DNA of 64,000 nt from Vibrio cincinnatiensis (lineage in GTDB: Bacteria > Pseudomonadota > Gammaproteobacteria > Enterobacterales > Vibrionaceae): the NCBI RefSeq assembly GCF_022113815.1, contig NZ_SGOM01000001.1, positions 1 to 64,000 on the forward strand. Reading direction: 5' to 3'. The notes beneath the pieces are model-generated. The model did not search any database and had not been told where the DNA came from. It worked only from the letters and a program-made list of their open reading frames with translations. Within the stretch, counting starts at the first letter, position 1, and every line of letters starts with the position of its first letter. Shown here piece after piece: positions 1 through 8,818 of this stretch. The position numbers and the translations under genes are program-made.

Positions 1-74
1 GACGGATTCGAACCATCGAAGGCGGAGCCGGCAGATTTACAGTCTGCTCCCTTTAGCCACTCGGGAACCCCTCC
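1..74 (-). tRNA. tRNA-Tyr (anticodon GTA), 3' end cut by window edge
   Basis: Read on the minus strand, the sequence starts GGAGGGGTTCCCGAGTGG, has an anticodon stem-loop with CTGTAAATC (anticodon GTA), a long variable arm of the class II type, and a T-arm with GGTTCGAATC. These features mark a bacterial tRNA-Tyr. The 3' side of the acceptor stem and any encoded CCA lie beyond base 1, so the gene is partial. It is transcribed away from the RND efflux genes. Further tRNA genes may follow outside the window. Confidence 0.95.
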
Positions 75-146
75 AAGAGGTTTAACGAAGAATCAATGAT
101 GACTTCGTAAGTTAATCAATGTTTTCCCAACACATCAATTAGCTGC

Positions 147-181
147 GGAGCGCATATTATCAAACTCGCTCTTACTGTAAA
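147..181 (-). promoter_or_regulatory. Probable promoter of the tRNA-Tyr transcription unit
   Basis: On the minus strand a -35 box TTTACA (176-181) is followed after 16 bases by a -10 box TAATAT (154-159) and then a G+C-rich stretch GCGCTCCGC. A G+C-rich discriminator is typical of stringently controlled stable-RNA promoters. The transcript would start near base 147 and carry a leader of about 70 bases before the tRNA. This is inferred from motif match only. Confidence 0.55.
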
Positions 182-365
182 CCCTTTTTTTGTTATTTTG
201 ATCTGAATGCTGGCTTTTTGGGCAGAAGTTGTCAGGTATTGTCGTATGATGCTGCTAAGCTACGGCGCTGAGTACGATTTTCTCTGTGATCTTTACGTTA
301 CTTGACGTTTATTGAGAAGATAACAGGTTACAATAGGCAGAGTTTCTTATCGTTTGACTTTAACT

Positions 366-1421
366 ATGAAAAAAACACCATTTCTTGTTCGTTCTCTATG
401 TGTATTCACGGCTGTGTGGGCTTTTTCTACTTTGGCTTCAAATGAGGTCAAAGCCGTCCCTGTTGTGATTGAAGCCGTACAAACTCACCAAGTATCACAA
501 AGCTTATCTTTAGTTGGCAAACTTCAGGCTGAACAATCGGTCAATATTGCTTCTGAAGTGTCGGGAAAAGTAGAACTTATTGCCGTAAAAACGAACCAAA
601 CGGTTAAAAAAGGCCAGTTATTGGTCAAGTTAAATGACAATAAAGCGCAAGCGGCAGTGACAGAAGCTCAGGCTTATTTGGCCGATGAACAACGTAAGCT
701 AGCAGAATTTGAACGCTTGGTTAAGCGTAATGCCATTACGCAAACGGAGTTGGATGCGCAAAAAGCCAGTGTTGATATTGCTCAAGCTCGATTCGATGCC
801 GCCAAAGCACAATTGGCGGATTTACATCTTGTTGCACCTTTTGATGGCACTATTGGGTTTATTGATTTTAGCCAAGGCCAATTGGTTAATGTTGGTAGTG
901 AATTGATGACCTTAGACAATTTATCGCTCATGCGCCTAGATTTGGCAATTCCTGAACGTTATTTGTCCAGTTTATCGCTGGGCATGACCGTATTTGGTCA
1001 AACCCCAGCTTGGCCTGAGCAAACCTTTAATGGCACTTTGGTTGCGATGAACTCACGAATCAATCAAGAAACACTGAACCTGCCTGTTCGAATTCATTTT
1101 GATAATAAAGATGGAAAACTAAAACCGGGAATGCTGCTTTCTGCCCGGATACATTTCCCTGCCATCAGTGCGCCAATTATTCCAGTGCAAGCCTTAGAGT
1201 ATTCAGGCACGAAACGTTATGTTTACGTTCTTGGGGATGATCAAAGGGTAACCCGAACCGAAGTTTTTCTAGGGGCACGGATCGAAAATCAAGTGGTAAT
1301 AGAAAAAGGTTTGTCGATTGGGCAGCGTATTGTTGTCCAAGGGATTGTTAATATGCGGGATGGGTTATCGGTGATGGAAGTCACCCCAGAGGGGTATCCT
1401 ATCGTTAGAGGTGAGCAGTAA
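366..1421 (+). CDS. RND efflux pump periplasmic adaptor (AcrA/HlyD family)
   Basis: Membrane-fusion protein that would link an inner-membrane RND pump to an outer-membrane channel. The ATG at 366 starts MKKTPFLVRSL and a clear signal peptide ending near residue 27. An in-frame TTG four codons upstream is less likely. The order is that of the family: a lipoyl/barrel-sandwich half (QSVNIASEVSGKV), a helical hairpin rich in Ala, Gln and Glu at about residues 90-155, the second lipoyl half (LVAPFDGTIGF) and C-terminal beta domains. Length (351 aa) is normal. It is not a lipoprotein: no lipobox cysteine is seen. Its stop overlaps the start of the pump gene by one base (TAATG), so the two are surely cotranscribed. 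No outer-membrane factor gene is next to them, so a TolC-like protein encoded elsewhere is expected. The exact Vibrio Vex pair cannot be named from this sequence alone. Confidence 0.93.
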   Translation: MKKTPFLVRSLCVFTAVWAFSTLASNEVKAVPVVIEAVQTHQVSQSLSLVGKLQAEQSVNIASEVSGKVELIAVKTNQTVKKGQLLVKLNDNKAQAAVTEAQAYLADEQRKLAEFERLVKRNAITQTELDAQKASVDIAQARFDAAKAQLADLHLVAPFDGTIGFIDFSQGQLVNVGSELMTLDNLSLMRLDLAIPERYLSSLSLGMTVFGQTPAWPEQTFNGTLVAMNSRINQETLNLPVRIHFDNKDGKLKPGMLLSARIHFPAISAPIIPVQALEYSGTKRYVYVLGDDQRVTRTEVFLGARIENQVVIEKGLSIGQRIVVQGIVNMRDGLSVMEVTPEGYPIVRGEQ

Positions 1422-4400
1422 TGTTGTTATCTGACCTTTCTGTTAAACGCCCTGTTGCCGCTGTTGTTTTGAGTCTACTGTTGTGTGTGTTTGGTTTTGT
1501 TTCTTTCTCTAAACTGGCCGTTCGAGAAATGCCGGATATTGAAAACCCAGTGGTTTCAATATCAACTCGATATTCGGGTGCTTCTGCAACCATTATTGAA
1601 AGCCAAATTACCTCGATACTGGAAGATCAACTGGCCGGAATTAGCGGTATTGATGAAATTAGCTCTGTGACGCGTAATGGGATGTCACGTATTACGGTAA
1701 CTTTTGATTTAGGTTACGATTTAAATACTGGGGTCAGTGATATTCGTGATGCAGTTGCCAGAGCGCAACGCTCTTTGCCGGAAGAAGCGGATGATCCACT
1801 GGTGTTTAAAAATAATGGCTCAGGTCAAGCTTCAGTCTATATCAATTTAAGCTCTTCCTCGATGGATCGAACTCAGTTAACGGATTATATCGATCGAGTC
1901 TTGGTTGACCGTTTTAGTTTGATCAGTGGCGTTAGCTCGGTGGATGTTTCTGGAGGCTTGTATAAAGTGATGTATGTACGCCTTAAGCCCGAGCAAATGG
2001 CAGGACGAGGCATCACAACAACCGATATTTCCAGTGCATTACGGCGTGAAAATATAGAAAGCCCCGGTGGGGAGGTTCGGAATGATTCAACGGTGATGTC
2101 GGTTCGTACCGCGAGAAGTTATCAAACACCGGAAGATTTTCAATATTTAGTGATAAAGCAAGCCAGCGATCGTTCCCCCATTTATTTACAAGATGTTGCG
2201 GATGTCTTTATTGGTGCTGAAAACGAAAACTCCACCTTTAAAAGTGATGGCGTGGTGAACGTGAGTATGGGGATCGTACCGCAGTCAGATGCTAACCCGC
2301 TTGAAGTCGCTCAGCGCGTCCATCAAGAAGTTGATCGCATCCAGCAATTTTTACCGGATGGAACTCGGCTGGCGATTGACTATGACTCCACCGTTTTTAT
2401 TGAACGCTCTATTGATGAAGTTTACAGCACCTTATTTATCACTGGTGGGTTAGTTGTATTGGTACTGTACATTTTTATTGGACAGGCTAGGGCAACCTTG
2501 ATTCCCGCTGTTACCGTACCAGTATCTCTGATTTCATCCTTTATTGCTGCCTATTATTTTGGTTTTTCCATCAACCTTATCACTTTAATGGCGCTAATTT
2601 TGTCGATTGGTTTAGTGGTTGATGATGCAATCGTGGTGATGGAAAACATCTATCACCATATTGAGCAAGGTGAAAAACCGCTACTGGCGGCCTATAAAGG
2701 TACTCGAGAAGTGGGTTTTGCTGTGATTGCTACTACGTTAGTGTTGGTGATGGTCTTCTTGCCCATTTCATTTATGGATGGAATGGTGGGGCTATTGTTT
2801 ACAGAGTTTTCCGTTTTGTTATCGATGGCGGTGATTTTTTCATCATTAATCGCATTAACACTCACCCCGGTATTAGGCAGTAAAATTTTAAAAAGTAATA
2901 CTCAGCCCACTCGTTTTACTTCATTGGTGGATCGTTTATTTAATCGGTTAGAGTCTGGTTACCGTTTTGCTCTTAGAGGAGCGCTGCGTTGGAAGTGGAT
3001 TGCACCTGTGGTGATCCTTGCCTGTATTGGAGGCAGTTATTCTTTAAATAGTCTTGTTCCCGCGCAGCTAACTCCTTCAGAGGACCGAGGCGTTATTCTG
3101 GCTTTTGTCCGCGGTGCGGATGCAACCAGTTATAACCGAATGGCAGCGAACATGGATTTGGTTGAGTCGCGTTTATTACCACTATTAGGGCAAGGGTTCT
3201 TGAAGTCATTCAGTATTCAATCTCCAGCCTTTGGTGGTAATGCAGGGGATCAAACTGGCTTTGTTATCATGATTCTAGATGATTGGAATGAGCGAGCGGT
3301 GACAGCGCAACAAGCTCTGGGGCAAGTGCGTCAAGCATTAGCTGGTATTCCTGATGTGCGCGTGTTTCCTTTTATGCCAGGATTTGGTGGTGGCTCTAAC
3401 GAACCTGTTCAATTTGTATTGGGTGGGGCCGATTATGCTGAGTTGCAAACATGGAGCGAGATTTTGCAACAAGAGGCGATGAACTCAGCCATGATGACTG
3501 GTGTTGATACCAACTATTCAGAAAAAACGCCCGAATTGGTGGTGTCAGTTGATCGGCAGAGGGCTGCAGAATTGGGGATCAGTGTTCAAGAATTATCGGA
3601 CACATTGGAAGTCATGTTGGGTGGGAAAAAAGTTACCACATTCGTTGAGCGGGGCGAAGAATATGATGTCTACTTACGTGGTGATGAAAATAGCTTTAAT
3701 AATGTGGCCGATCTTAGCCAAATCTACATGAGAACTTCATCGGGAGAATTGGTCACACTCGATACGATCACGCATATTGAAGAAATTGCTTCCCCCATTC
3801 GCCTTTCTCACTACAACAAGCAAAAGTCGATCACCATCACTGCGAACTTAGTTGAAGGATACACTTTGGGGCAAGCGTTGGACTTTTTAGATCAAAAAGC
3901 AATAGAAATGTTACCTAGCGATATTACGGTGAGTTACTCTGGGGAGTCGAAAGACTTCAAAGAGAATCAGTCCAGTGTTGCGGTTGTTTTTGCATTGGCT
4001 CTTTTGGTGGCATATCTGGTTTTAGCTGCTCAGTTTGAAAGCTTTATCAACCCATTGGTGGTTATGTTTACTGTTCCAATGGGGGTATTTGGCGGTTTTC
4101 TCGGTCTGCTTGTGATGGATCAGGGCATGAATATCTATAGTCAGATCGGCATGATCATGCTGATAGGTATGGTGACCAAAAATGGCATTTTAATTGTTGA
4201 GTTCGCCAACCAATTGCGGGATCGTGGCTATGAGTTTGAACAGGCGATTGTTGATGCGTCCGCGCGCCGGTTAAGGCCCATTTTAATGACGGCATTTACG
4301 ACCTTAGCTGGTTCTATTCCATTGATTCTTTCTACCGGTGCGGGCTATGAAAGCCGAGTGTCGGTAGGAACGGTCATTTTCTTTGGTATGGGGTTCGCTT

Positions 4401-4531
4401 CATTCGTCACCTTATTTGTGGTGCCGGCAATGTATCGCTTATTGTCTCAAGCAACTCGCTCCCCAGGTCATGTAGAAGCTGAGCTCAATAAAGCACTGAG
4501 CCATGACGTAAAAGGAAGAGTCAGCCATTAA
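1421..4531 (+). CDS. RND efflux pump inner-membrane permease (AcrB/HAE1 superfamily)
   Basis: Proton- or sodium-driven exporter of the resistance-nodulation-division superfamily, 1036 aa, the normal full length. The first membrane helix lies at residues 12-30, followed by a large periplasmic loop, a group of helices from about residue 335, a second loop and a final helix group. The membrane-buried motif GLVVDDAIVVMENI, with the paired aspartates of the ion relay, is present near residue 400, and the family signature GMVTKNGILIVEFANQ is near residue 920. Drug or bile-salt export is likely, but the substrate cannot be read from sequence. It is the second gene of a two-gene operon and is followed by a hairpin terminator. 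Confidence 0.95.
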   Translation: MLLSDLSVKRPVAAVVLSLLLCVFGFVSFSKLAVREMPDIENPVVSISTRYSGASATIIESQITSILEDQLAGISGIDEISSVTRNGMSRITVTFDLGYDLNTGVSDIRDAVARAQRSLPEEADDPLVFKNNGSGQASVYINLSSSSMDRTQLTDYIDRVLVDRFSLISGVSSVDVSGGLYKVMYVRLKPEQMAGRGITTTDISSALRRENIESPGGEVRNDSTVMSVRTARSYQTPEDFQYLVIKQASDRSPIYLQDVADVFIGAENENSTFKSDGVVNVSMGIVPQSDANPLEVAQRVHQEVDRIQQFLPDGTRLAIDYDSTVFIERSIDEVYSTLFITGGLVVLVLYIFIGQARATLIPAVTVPVSLISSFIAAYYFGFSINLITLMALILSIGLVVDDAIVVMENIYHHIEQGEKPLLAAYKGTREVGFAVIATTLVLVMVFLPISFMDGMVGLLFTEFSVLLSMAVIFSSLIALTLTPVLGSKILKSNTQPTRFTSLVDRLFNRLESGYRFALRGALRWKWIAPVVILACIGGSYSLNSLVPAQLTPSEDRGVILAFVRGADATSYNRMAANMDLVESRLLPLLGQGFLKSFSIQSPAFGGNAGDQTGFVIMILDDWNERAVTAQQALGQVRQALAGIPDVRVFPFMPGFGGGSNEPVQFVLGGADYAELQTWSEILQQEAMNSAMMTGVDTNYSEKTPELVVSVDRQRAAELGISVQELSDTLEVMLGGKKVTTFVERGEEYDVYLRGDENSFNNVADLSQIYMRTSSGELVTLDTITHIEEIASPIRLSHYNKQKSITITANLVEGYTLGQALDFLDQKAIEMLPSDITVSYSGESKDFKENQSSVAVVFALALLVAYLVLAAQFESFINPLVVMFTVPMGVFGGFLGLLVMDQGMNIYSQIGMIMLIGMVTKNGILIVEFANQLRDRGYEFEQAIVDASARRLRPILMTAFTTLAGSIPLILSTGAGYESRVSVGTVIFFGMGFASFVTLFVVPAMYRLLSQATRSPGHVEAELNKALSHDVKGRVSH

Positions 4532-4545
4532 CAAATGGACGAAAA

Positions 4546-4580
4546 GAATGAAGCCCATAATTCATTGTGGGCTTCATTCT
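4546..4580. terminator. Terminator between the RND operon and the YitT-like gene
   Basis: Perfect 12-bp inverted repeat, GAATGAAGCCCA (4546-4557) with TGGGCTTCATTC (4568-4579), loop of ten bases. It sits between two convergent genes and can serve both, although the T-run on each side is short. Confidence 0.65.
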
Positions 4581-4604
4581 GTTTAGCTGTAAGGATTTTA
4601 AAGC

Positions 4605-5207
4605 TCAAGGTTGATAGGTTACTTTATAGCGAGTTGGTTTATGGTTCATAGTTAATACTATATTTAAGATAAATGCGCCAAAAACGGACAGTAGGATTGT
4701 GACAGGAGAAACCAGTAACAATGAGGCAACTAAGATGATGCCATCAATCGCCATTTGTGTTTTACCAACCGAAATGGCAAATCGATCTTGAATATACAGA
4801 CAAAGCACATTAAACCCTCCCAAACTTGAACGATGACGAAATAGGATCAGCATTCCCAGCCCCATCAATAATCCACCAGCTAAAGCACAATAGAAGGAAT
4901 TGACGGTATTAAGTGAGATAAACAGTGATAAGTGATCGGTAAAAATGGACACCAGCGCACCTGACATAATGCTATTAAAAGCAAAGCGGTGTCCAAAACG
5001 CTGCCAAGCCAACAGATAAAATGGACTATTAGCAATAAAGTAGAGCCAGCCGAATGACCAAGGTAAAAAATGGGTCAAAAGTAAAGCAAGCCCGGTAGTT
5101 CCCCCCGTAATCAGTTGGCCAGCTTGAAGAAAAAAAACGCCCTGAGCAACTAAAAAGGTGCCCGTGAGCATGGCGATAATATCTTCTTTATGAGTATGTT
5201 TTTCCAT
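4605..5207 (-). CDS. YitT family membrane protein (DUF161)
   Basis: Small integral membrane protein of the YitT family, about 200 aa from the chosen start. About five hydrophobic helices are visible, with the family motif QLITGGTTGLALLL near the N-terminus and SSLGGFNVLCLYIQDRF further on. The ORF is open 43 codons upstream, but that part is polar, basic and not family-like, so the ATG at 5207 (MEKHTHKEDIIAML) is preferred. The transport function of this family is not established. The gene converges on the RND operon and is divergent from glyA. Confidence 0.8.
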   Translation of the reverse strand: MEKHTHKEDIIAMLTGTFLVAQGVFFLQAGQLITGGTTGLALLLTHFLPWSFGWLYFIANSPFYLLAWQRFGHRFAFNSIMSGALVSIFTDHLSLFISLNTVNSFYCALAGGLLMGLGMLILFRHRSSLGGFNVLCLYIQDRFAISVGKTQMAIDGIILVASLLLVSPVTILLSVFGAFILNIVLTMNHKPTRYKVTYQP

Positions 5208-5607
5208 TGTTATTAATACACTACTTATCTTACTGACTTCATATAAATATCGCTGCTGGTTATGTCTACCCCCTTTTTTATGTGAGGGTTCATGCACTAG
5301 CTTGTGGCGACGTTGAGTCGTGTGGCGATACGCCAAAAAGGATGAATCAACAAATGCTGACTGGTGAAAATACGATAACCGCCTAAATGAATCAATTCAG
5401 GCAACTTATTGGGTATACTAATGAAAACTCATTATTTTCGGTAGCAAGCTTTACAAAATTAAGGTACACCTATGTCACTGGCGCTTTACAGAGTGTAAAG
5501 CGTAAAATTGACACATCGATAAGCGCTTTTCTTTTTCTAAGTTGTGAAGATGAAAAAACTTGCCAACCATTATGAAAAAACTGCATGATATTTTGTGTAA
5601 TTTGGGC
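5208..5607. other. Long gap upstream of glyA with a palindrome but no convincing gene
   Basis: The stretch between the YitT-like gene and the glyA promoter has only short open frames with unlikely composition. Its one striking element is a perfect interrupted palindrome at 5482-5502 (listed separately). Promoters for the YitT-like gene must also lie here but no clear pair of boxes stands out. Confidence 0.5.
5482..5502. promoter_or_regulatory. Perfect palindrome, possible operator
   Basis: Two nine-base arms, CGCTTTACA (5482-5490) and TGTAAAGCG (5494-5502), separated by GAG. It lies about 240 bases before glyA and 275 before the divergent YitT-like gene. The form suits binding by a dimeric regulator. 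A TTGACA hexamer follows at 5508-5513. The regulator is unknown to me. Confidence 0.4.
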
Positions 5608-5668
5608 TTTATGCTAAAGAACAAATTAGGTAGAATGCGCGCCATTAGGGTGACGAAAACGTTTGCGT
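5608..5668 (+). promoter_or_regulatory. glyA promoter with PurR-like operator
   Basis: A -35-like TTTATG (5608-5613), 17-base spacer and -10 TAGAAT (5631-5636) would start the transcript near 5643. Just downstream is ACGAAAACGTTTGCGT (5653-5668), a close match to the gammaproteobacterial PurR box ACGCAAACGTTTTCGT. glyA is a known PurR target in enterobacteria, so purine-dependent repression by blocking early transcription is inferred. Confidence 0.7.
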
Positions 5669-5724
5669 TGGGTCATTGTGTGGTTTTTAGCTAATTTCAG
5701 ATAAATCTGAGTCAGGAGATACAG

Positions 5725-6975
5725 ATGCTTAAGCGTGATATGAATATCGCTGATTACGATGCGGAGCTATTCGCAGCAATCCAAGAAGAAACACTTCGCC
5801 AAGAAGAACACATCGAGCTTATTGCTTCAGAAAACTACACTAGCCCACGGGTTATGGAAGCGCAAGGTTCTCAATTAACCAACAAATATGCAGAAGGTTA
5901 CCCTGGTAAACGCTATTATGGTGGCTGTGAATACGTTGATAAAGCAGAAGCATTAGCGATAGACCGAGCTTGTCAGTTGTTTGGCTGTGAATATGCAAAC
6001 GTACAACCGCACTCTGGATCTCAGGCAAACAGTGCCGTTTATATGGCACTACTAAACCCAGGCGACACGGTTCTGGGGATGAGCCTAGCACATGGTGGTC
6101 ATTTAACGCACGGTTCTCCGGTTAACTTTTCTGGCAAGCTTTACAACATCATTCCTTATGGTATTGATGAGAGTGGCCAGATTAATTATGACGAAATGGA
6201 AGCTCTTGCGCTTGAGCATAAGCCTAAAATGATCATCGGTGGTTTTTCTGCATACTCACAAATCGTTGATTGGAAACGGATGCGTGAAATTGCTGATAAG
6301 ATCGATGCGTATCTATTTGTTGATATGGCTCACGTTGCAGGTTTGGTTGCCGCTGGTGTTTATCCGACTCCAGTACCCCATGCACATGTAGTGACAACTA
6401 CGACGCACAAAACTTTGGCCGGCCCTCGCGGTGGTTTGATTTTGTCAAACGCAGGTGAAGAGTTGTATAAAAAACTGAATTCAGCCGTGTTCCCTGGTGG
6501 TCAAGGTGGCCCTCTGATGCATGTTATCGCGGGCAAAGCGGTGGCATTCAAAGAAGCCATGGAACCTGAATTTAAAGCTTATCAAGCACGAGTCGTGCAG
6601 AATGCAAAAGCAATGGTGAGCCAGTTCCAAGCTCGTGGTTATAAAATTGTATCCAATGGTACTGAAAACCACCTATTTTTGGTCGATCTTATCGATAAAG
6701 ATATTACCGGTAAAGATGCTGATGCTGCGCTAGGTGCTGCGAATATTACCGTCAATAAAAACTCGGTACCCAACGATCCTCGTAGCCCATTTGTTACGTC
6801 TGGTATCCGTGTTGGTAGCCCAGCGATTACTCGTCGTGGCTTTACGGAGCAAGATGCGAAAGATTTGGCTAACTGGATGTGTGATGTATTAGATAACATC
6901 AACGATCAAGCCGTCATTGAAGCGACGAAACAGAAAGTATTGGCAATTTGTAAACGCCTACCTGTTTACGCATAA
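5725..6975 (+). CDS. glyA: Serine hydroxymethyltransferase
   Basis: PLP enzyme that converts serine and tetrahydrofolate to glycine and 5,10-methylene-tetrahydrofolate in the cytoplasm, the main one-carbon source for purine and thymidylate synthesis. The 416-aa length is typical. The N-terminal motif [15 protein letters not shown] ([16 protein letters not shown]), the glycine-rich YPGKRYYGG, and the PLP-lysine region [14 protein letters not shown] are all intact. The ATG at 5725 follows a good ribosome site (AGGAGA). Single gene with its own promoter, a PurR-like box and a strong terminator. Confidence 0.98.
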   Translation: MLKRDMNIADYDAELFAAIQEETLRQEEHIELIASENYTSPRVMEAQGSQLTNKYAEGYPGKRYYGGCEYVDKAEALAIDRACQLFGCEYANVQPHSGSQANSAVYMALLNPGDTVLGMSLAHGGHLTHGSPVNFSGKLYNIIPYGIDESGQINYDEMEALALEHKPKMIIGGFSAYSQIVDWKRMREIADKIDAYLFVDMAHVAGLVAAGVYPTPVPHAHVVTTTTHKTLAGPRGGLILSNAGEELYKKLNSAVFPGGQGGPLMHVIAGKAVAFKEAMEPEFKAYQARVVQNAKAMVSQFQARGYKIVSNGTENHLFLVDLIDKDITGKDADAALGAANITVNKNSVPNDPRSPFVTSGIRVGSPAITRRGFTEQDAKDLANWMCDVLDNINDQAVIEATKQKVLAICKRLPVYA

Positions 6976-6995
6976 CCATTGATTGGATAATAAGG

Positions 6996-7024
6996 ATAAG
7001 GCCCGCATTTTGCGGGCCTTATTT
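6996..7024. terminator. glyA terminator
   Basis: Perfect 12-bp stem ATAAGGCCCGCA / TGCGGGCCTTAT with a TTT loop, followed by TTGCTT. It lies between glyA and the convergent lipoprotein gene. Confidence 0.85.
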
Positions 7025-7051
7025 GCTTATCTGATTGACAGCTTACGGGTG

Positions 7052-7378
7052 TTATTTCGAAATGCTCAGCAAGGTTCCTGACTTACATTGGAAAAGATAG
7101 TATTTGTTGCTTTCACTAAATTTACCCAACCCTTCACCATCACAATAATCAATGTTGATATCTCGCATGGTGTTTAATGTTTGTTCACTTTGTAGAGCAA
7201 ACTTGGAGCCATCGGCGCAGACAATGCGTACTCGACCATCGTCACTGACTGAATAGATGTTGACTTCGGTATTGCATAGCTCAAAAGAGGCTTCACGAAA
7301 ATTATCTTGCTGGGTATTCGAACTACATCCAGCAGTCACTGCTACGGCTAATAAAGCAAGAAAGCCGACTTTATTCAT
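7052..7378 (-). CDS. Small putative lipoprotein of unknown function
   Basis: I do not recognise this gene. From the ATG at 7378, which has an AAGGAT ribosome site, it encodes 108 aa beginning MNKVGFLALLAVAVTAGC, a signal peptide with a weak lipobox (TAGC, lipid Cys18). An earlier in-frame ATG 15 codons upstream would hide the signal peptide and is rejected. The mature part looks like two similar units, each with two cysteines 19 residues apart: Cys35-Cys54 (ending ADGSKFAL) and Cys79-Cys98 (ending KSGTLLSI). A periplasmic, perhaps disulfide-bonded, product is inferred. Confidence 0.75.
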   Translation of the reverse strand: MNKVGFLALLAVAVTAGCSSNTQQDNFREASFELCNTEVNIYSVSDDGRVRIVCADGSKFALQSEQTLNTMRDINIDYCDGEGLGKFSESNKYYLFQCKSGTLLSISK

Positions 7379-7636
7379 TAGAATGATCCTTATTTTCTTG
7401 ATAGCGATGTTCTGTCTATCCAAGTATAAGCATTTTTACCGATCTATTAACCTTGTTTAATAAAAAAAGCCGAAAAAATGCTGACTGTTTTCGGTTTGTG
7501 CATCATTGACCGCTTGATATCGTTATGCTGCCGTAATATCTCGTATCTATGTGATAAATTATAGGGAATTTTTACAATCTCTCTTACGGGATTCCCCACA
7601 AATACATGATATTGCCGAGTCGTTCTTGCTATACCA

Positions 7637-8803
7637 CTAGTCACGAAACGTCGACTTAAGCGCTTCTCTTACATCTCGGTATAATCGGTTAAGCATTTTG
7701 GTGAAAATAGCTCGAATCGTAGCATAAGTGAGGTCTTTCACTATGGTGACGGCCGAACCAGCAAAAACCAGCATATGCCCTAATAATCCTTTGACTTGCG
7801 CCGCTGCCTTCTCTCCCGCTGCTGCAATTTTTTCAAGGGTTTGAGCGATAAGGTCATAAAAGGTTGCTCCCGCACATATTGCCCCTTGTAATGCAATGGC
7901 AGAGTAATATTTCGTATCTTTTAGTAGGGTAATCAAGGCCGCACTTAATTTTTGCATCCAGTAATCGCTGTAGCTGGCTTGATTGCGTTTATCGTAATCT
8001 AAGCGAACAGGGTGTAGGTATTCGCTGGCGGCTTGGCGCAAATCGCCCCATTGGCCTTTTTTTGCGCTTGCTAAATAACCGGGGATAGCCCCAGCAAATG
8101 GATCCATACCATGAGCGTATTGATTCATTCCTTGACTACTGTCTAACCGATATTCAATCCCTTTATAGGGGGAGTGCATAAAAGGCCATAAAGGAATTTT
8201 TGGCACTGGATCTGCGCCATGAGTGCAGCGGTAAATATGGTTAACTCTATGGGTATTGGCTAAAGCAAAACCCTGCAGCCCAACTCGAGGAGCACCGAAG
8301 GTATAAAGGTTAACTTGACTAGCAAGCTTGCCTCCTGCTATCCAATCGGCGGTTAACGTTGCTAATGCGCCACCTAGACTATGACCAACACAATGAACGG
8401 TTCCGCGTCCTTTTACACTTTTATGCCAATCGTTAAGAAATTTCTCTAACTGAGGGCGCAGGGAATGAAAAGTACGAATAAACCCTGCATGGGCTGTTTG
8501 ACCGTTTACCGTTCCACGAAGGCCGATTTGAGCATTGGTAGACCAATCATGCCCAGATGTTGTGTTTGTTCCACGGATAGCAATCACAGCGTCTCCGGAG
8601 TAAACACCCTTACCAAGGCCTAATATGGCAAATCCTGTTTGCTTATTAAAAATATAGCCTCCCGTTTTACCAACTAATCGTTCTTGAAGCGATATATGTT
8701 TAGAAACACTACCATACTCGGCTCTTTTTATATTTCCGCTCTCCCTAATAGCATATACGCCAAAAGCTAATTCAGAAGCAAGTTTAGGGCTTAATGTTGC
8801 CAT
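7637..8803 (-). CDS. Class 3 lipase family protein, candidate antibacterial effector
   Basis: Alpha/beta-hydrolase of the fungal-type (class 3) lipase family, 388 aa. The nucleophile elbow GHSLGG puts the catalytic serine at residue 142. Asp198 (GADPVP) and His231 (QYAHGM) fit the rest of the triad, and RGTN (77-80) is the likely oxyanion strand. No signal peptide is present. After the lipase domain (about 1-235) comes a 150-residue tail with amphipathic and hydrophobic helices (about 285-370), possibly membrane-binding. The ATG at 8803 has an AAGGAA site. It lies 15 bases after a gene for a secreted beta-sandwich protein and is probably cotranscribed with it. Lipases without signal peptide paired with periplasmic partners are common as type VI secretion effectors (Tle-type), so a toxin role is plausible. 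An ordinary intracellular lipase remains possible. Confidence 0.85.
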   Translation of the reverse strand: MATLSPKLASELAFGVYAIRESGNIKRAEYGSVSKHISLQERLVGKTGGYIFNKQTGFAILGLGKGVYSGDAVIAIRGTNTTSGHDWSTNAQIGLRGTVNGQTAHAGFIRTFHSLRPQLEKFLNDWHKSVKGRGTVHCVGHSLGGALATLTADWIAGGKLASQVNLYTFGAPRVGLQGFALANTHRVNHIYRCTHGADPVPKIPLWPFMHSPYKGIEYRLDSSQGMNQYAHGMDPFAGAIPGYLASAKKGQWGDLRQAASEYLHPVRLDYDKRNQASYSDYWMQKLSAALITLLKDTKYYSAIALQGAICAGATFYDLIAQTLEKIAAAGEKAAAQVKGLLGHMLVFAGSAVTIVKDLTYATIRAIFTKMLNRLYRDVREALKSTFRD

Positions 8804-8818
8804 TATAACATTCCTTAT

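Noticed and set aside
5387..5575. 62-codon open frame before glyA
   Set aside because: Covers the palindrome and promoter DNA; no ribosome site or recognisable product.
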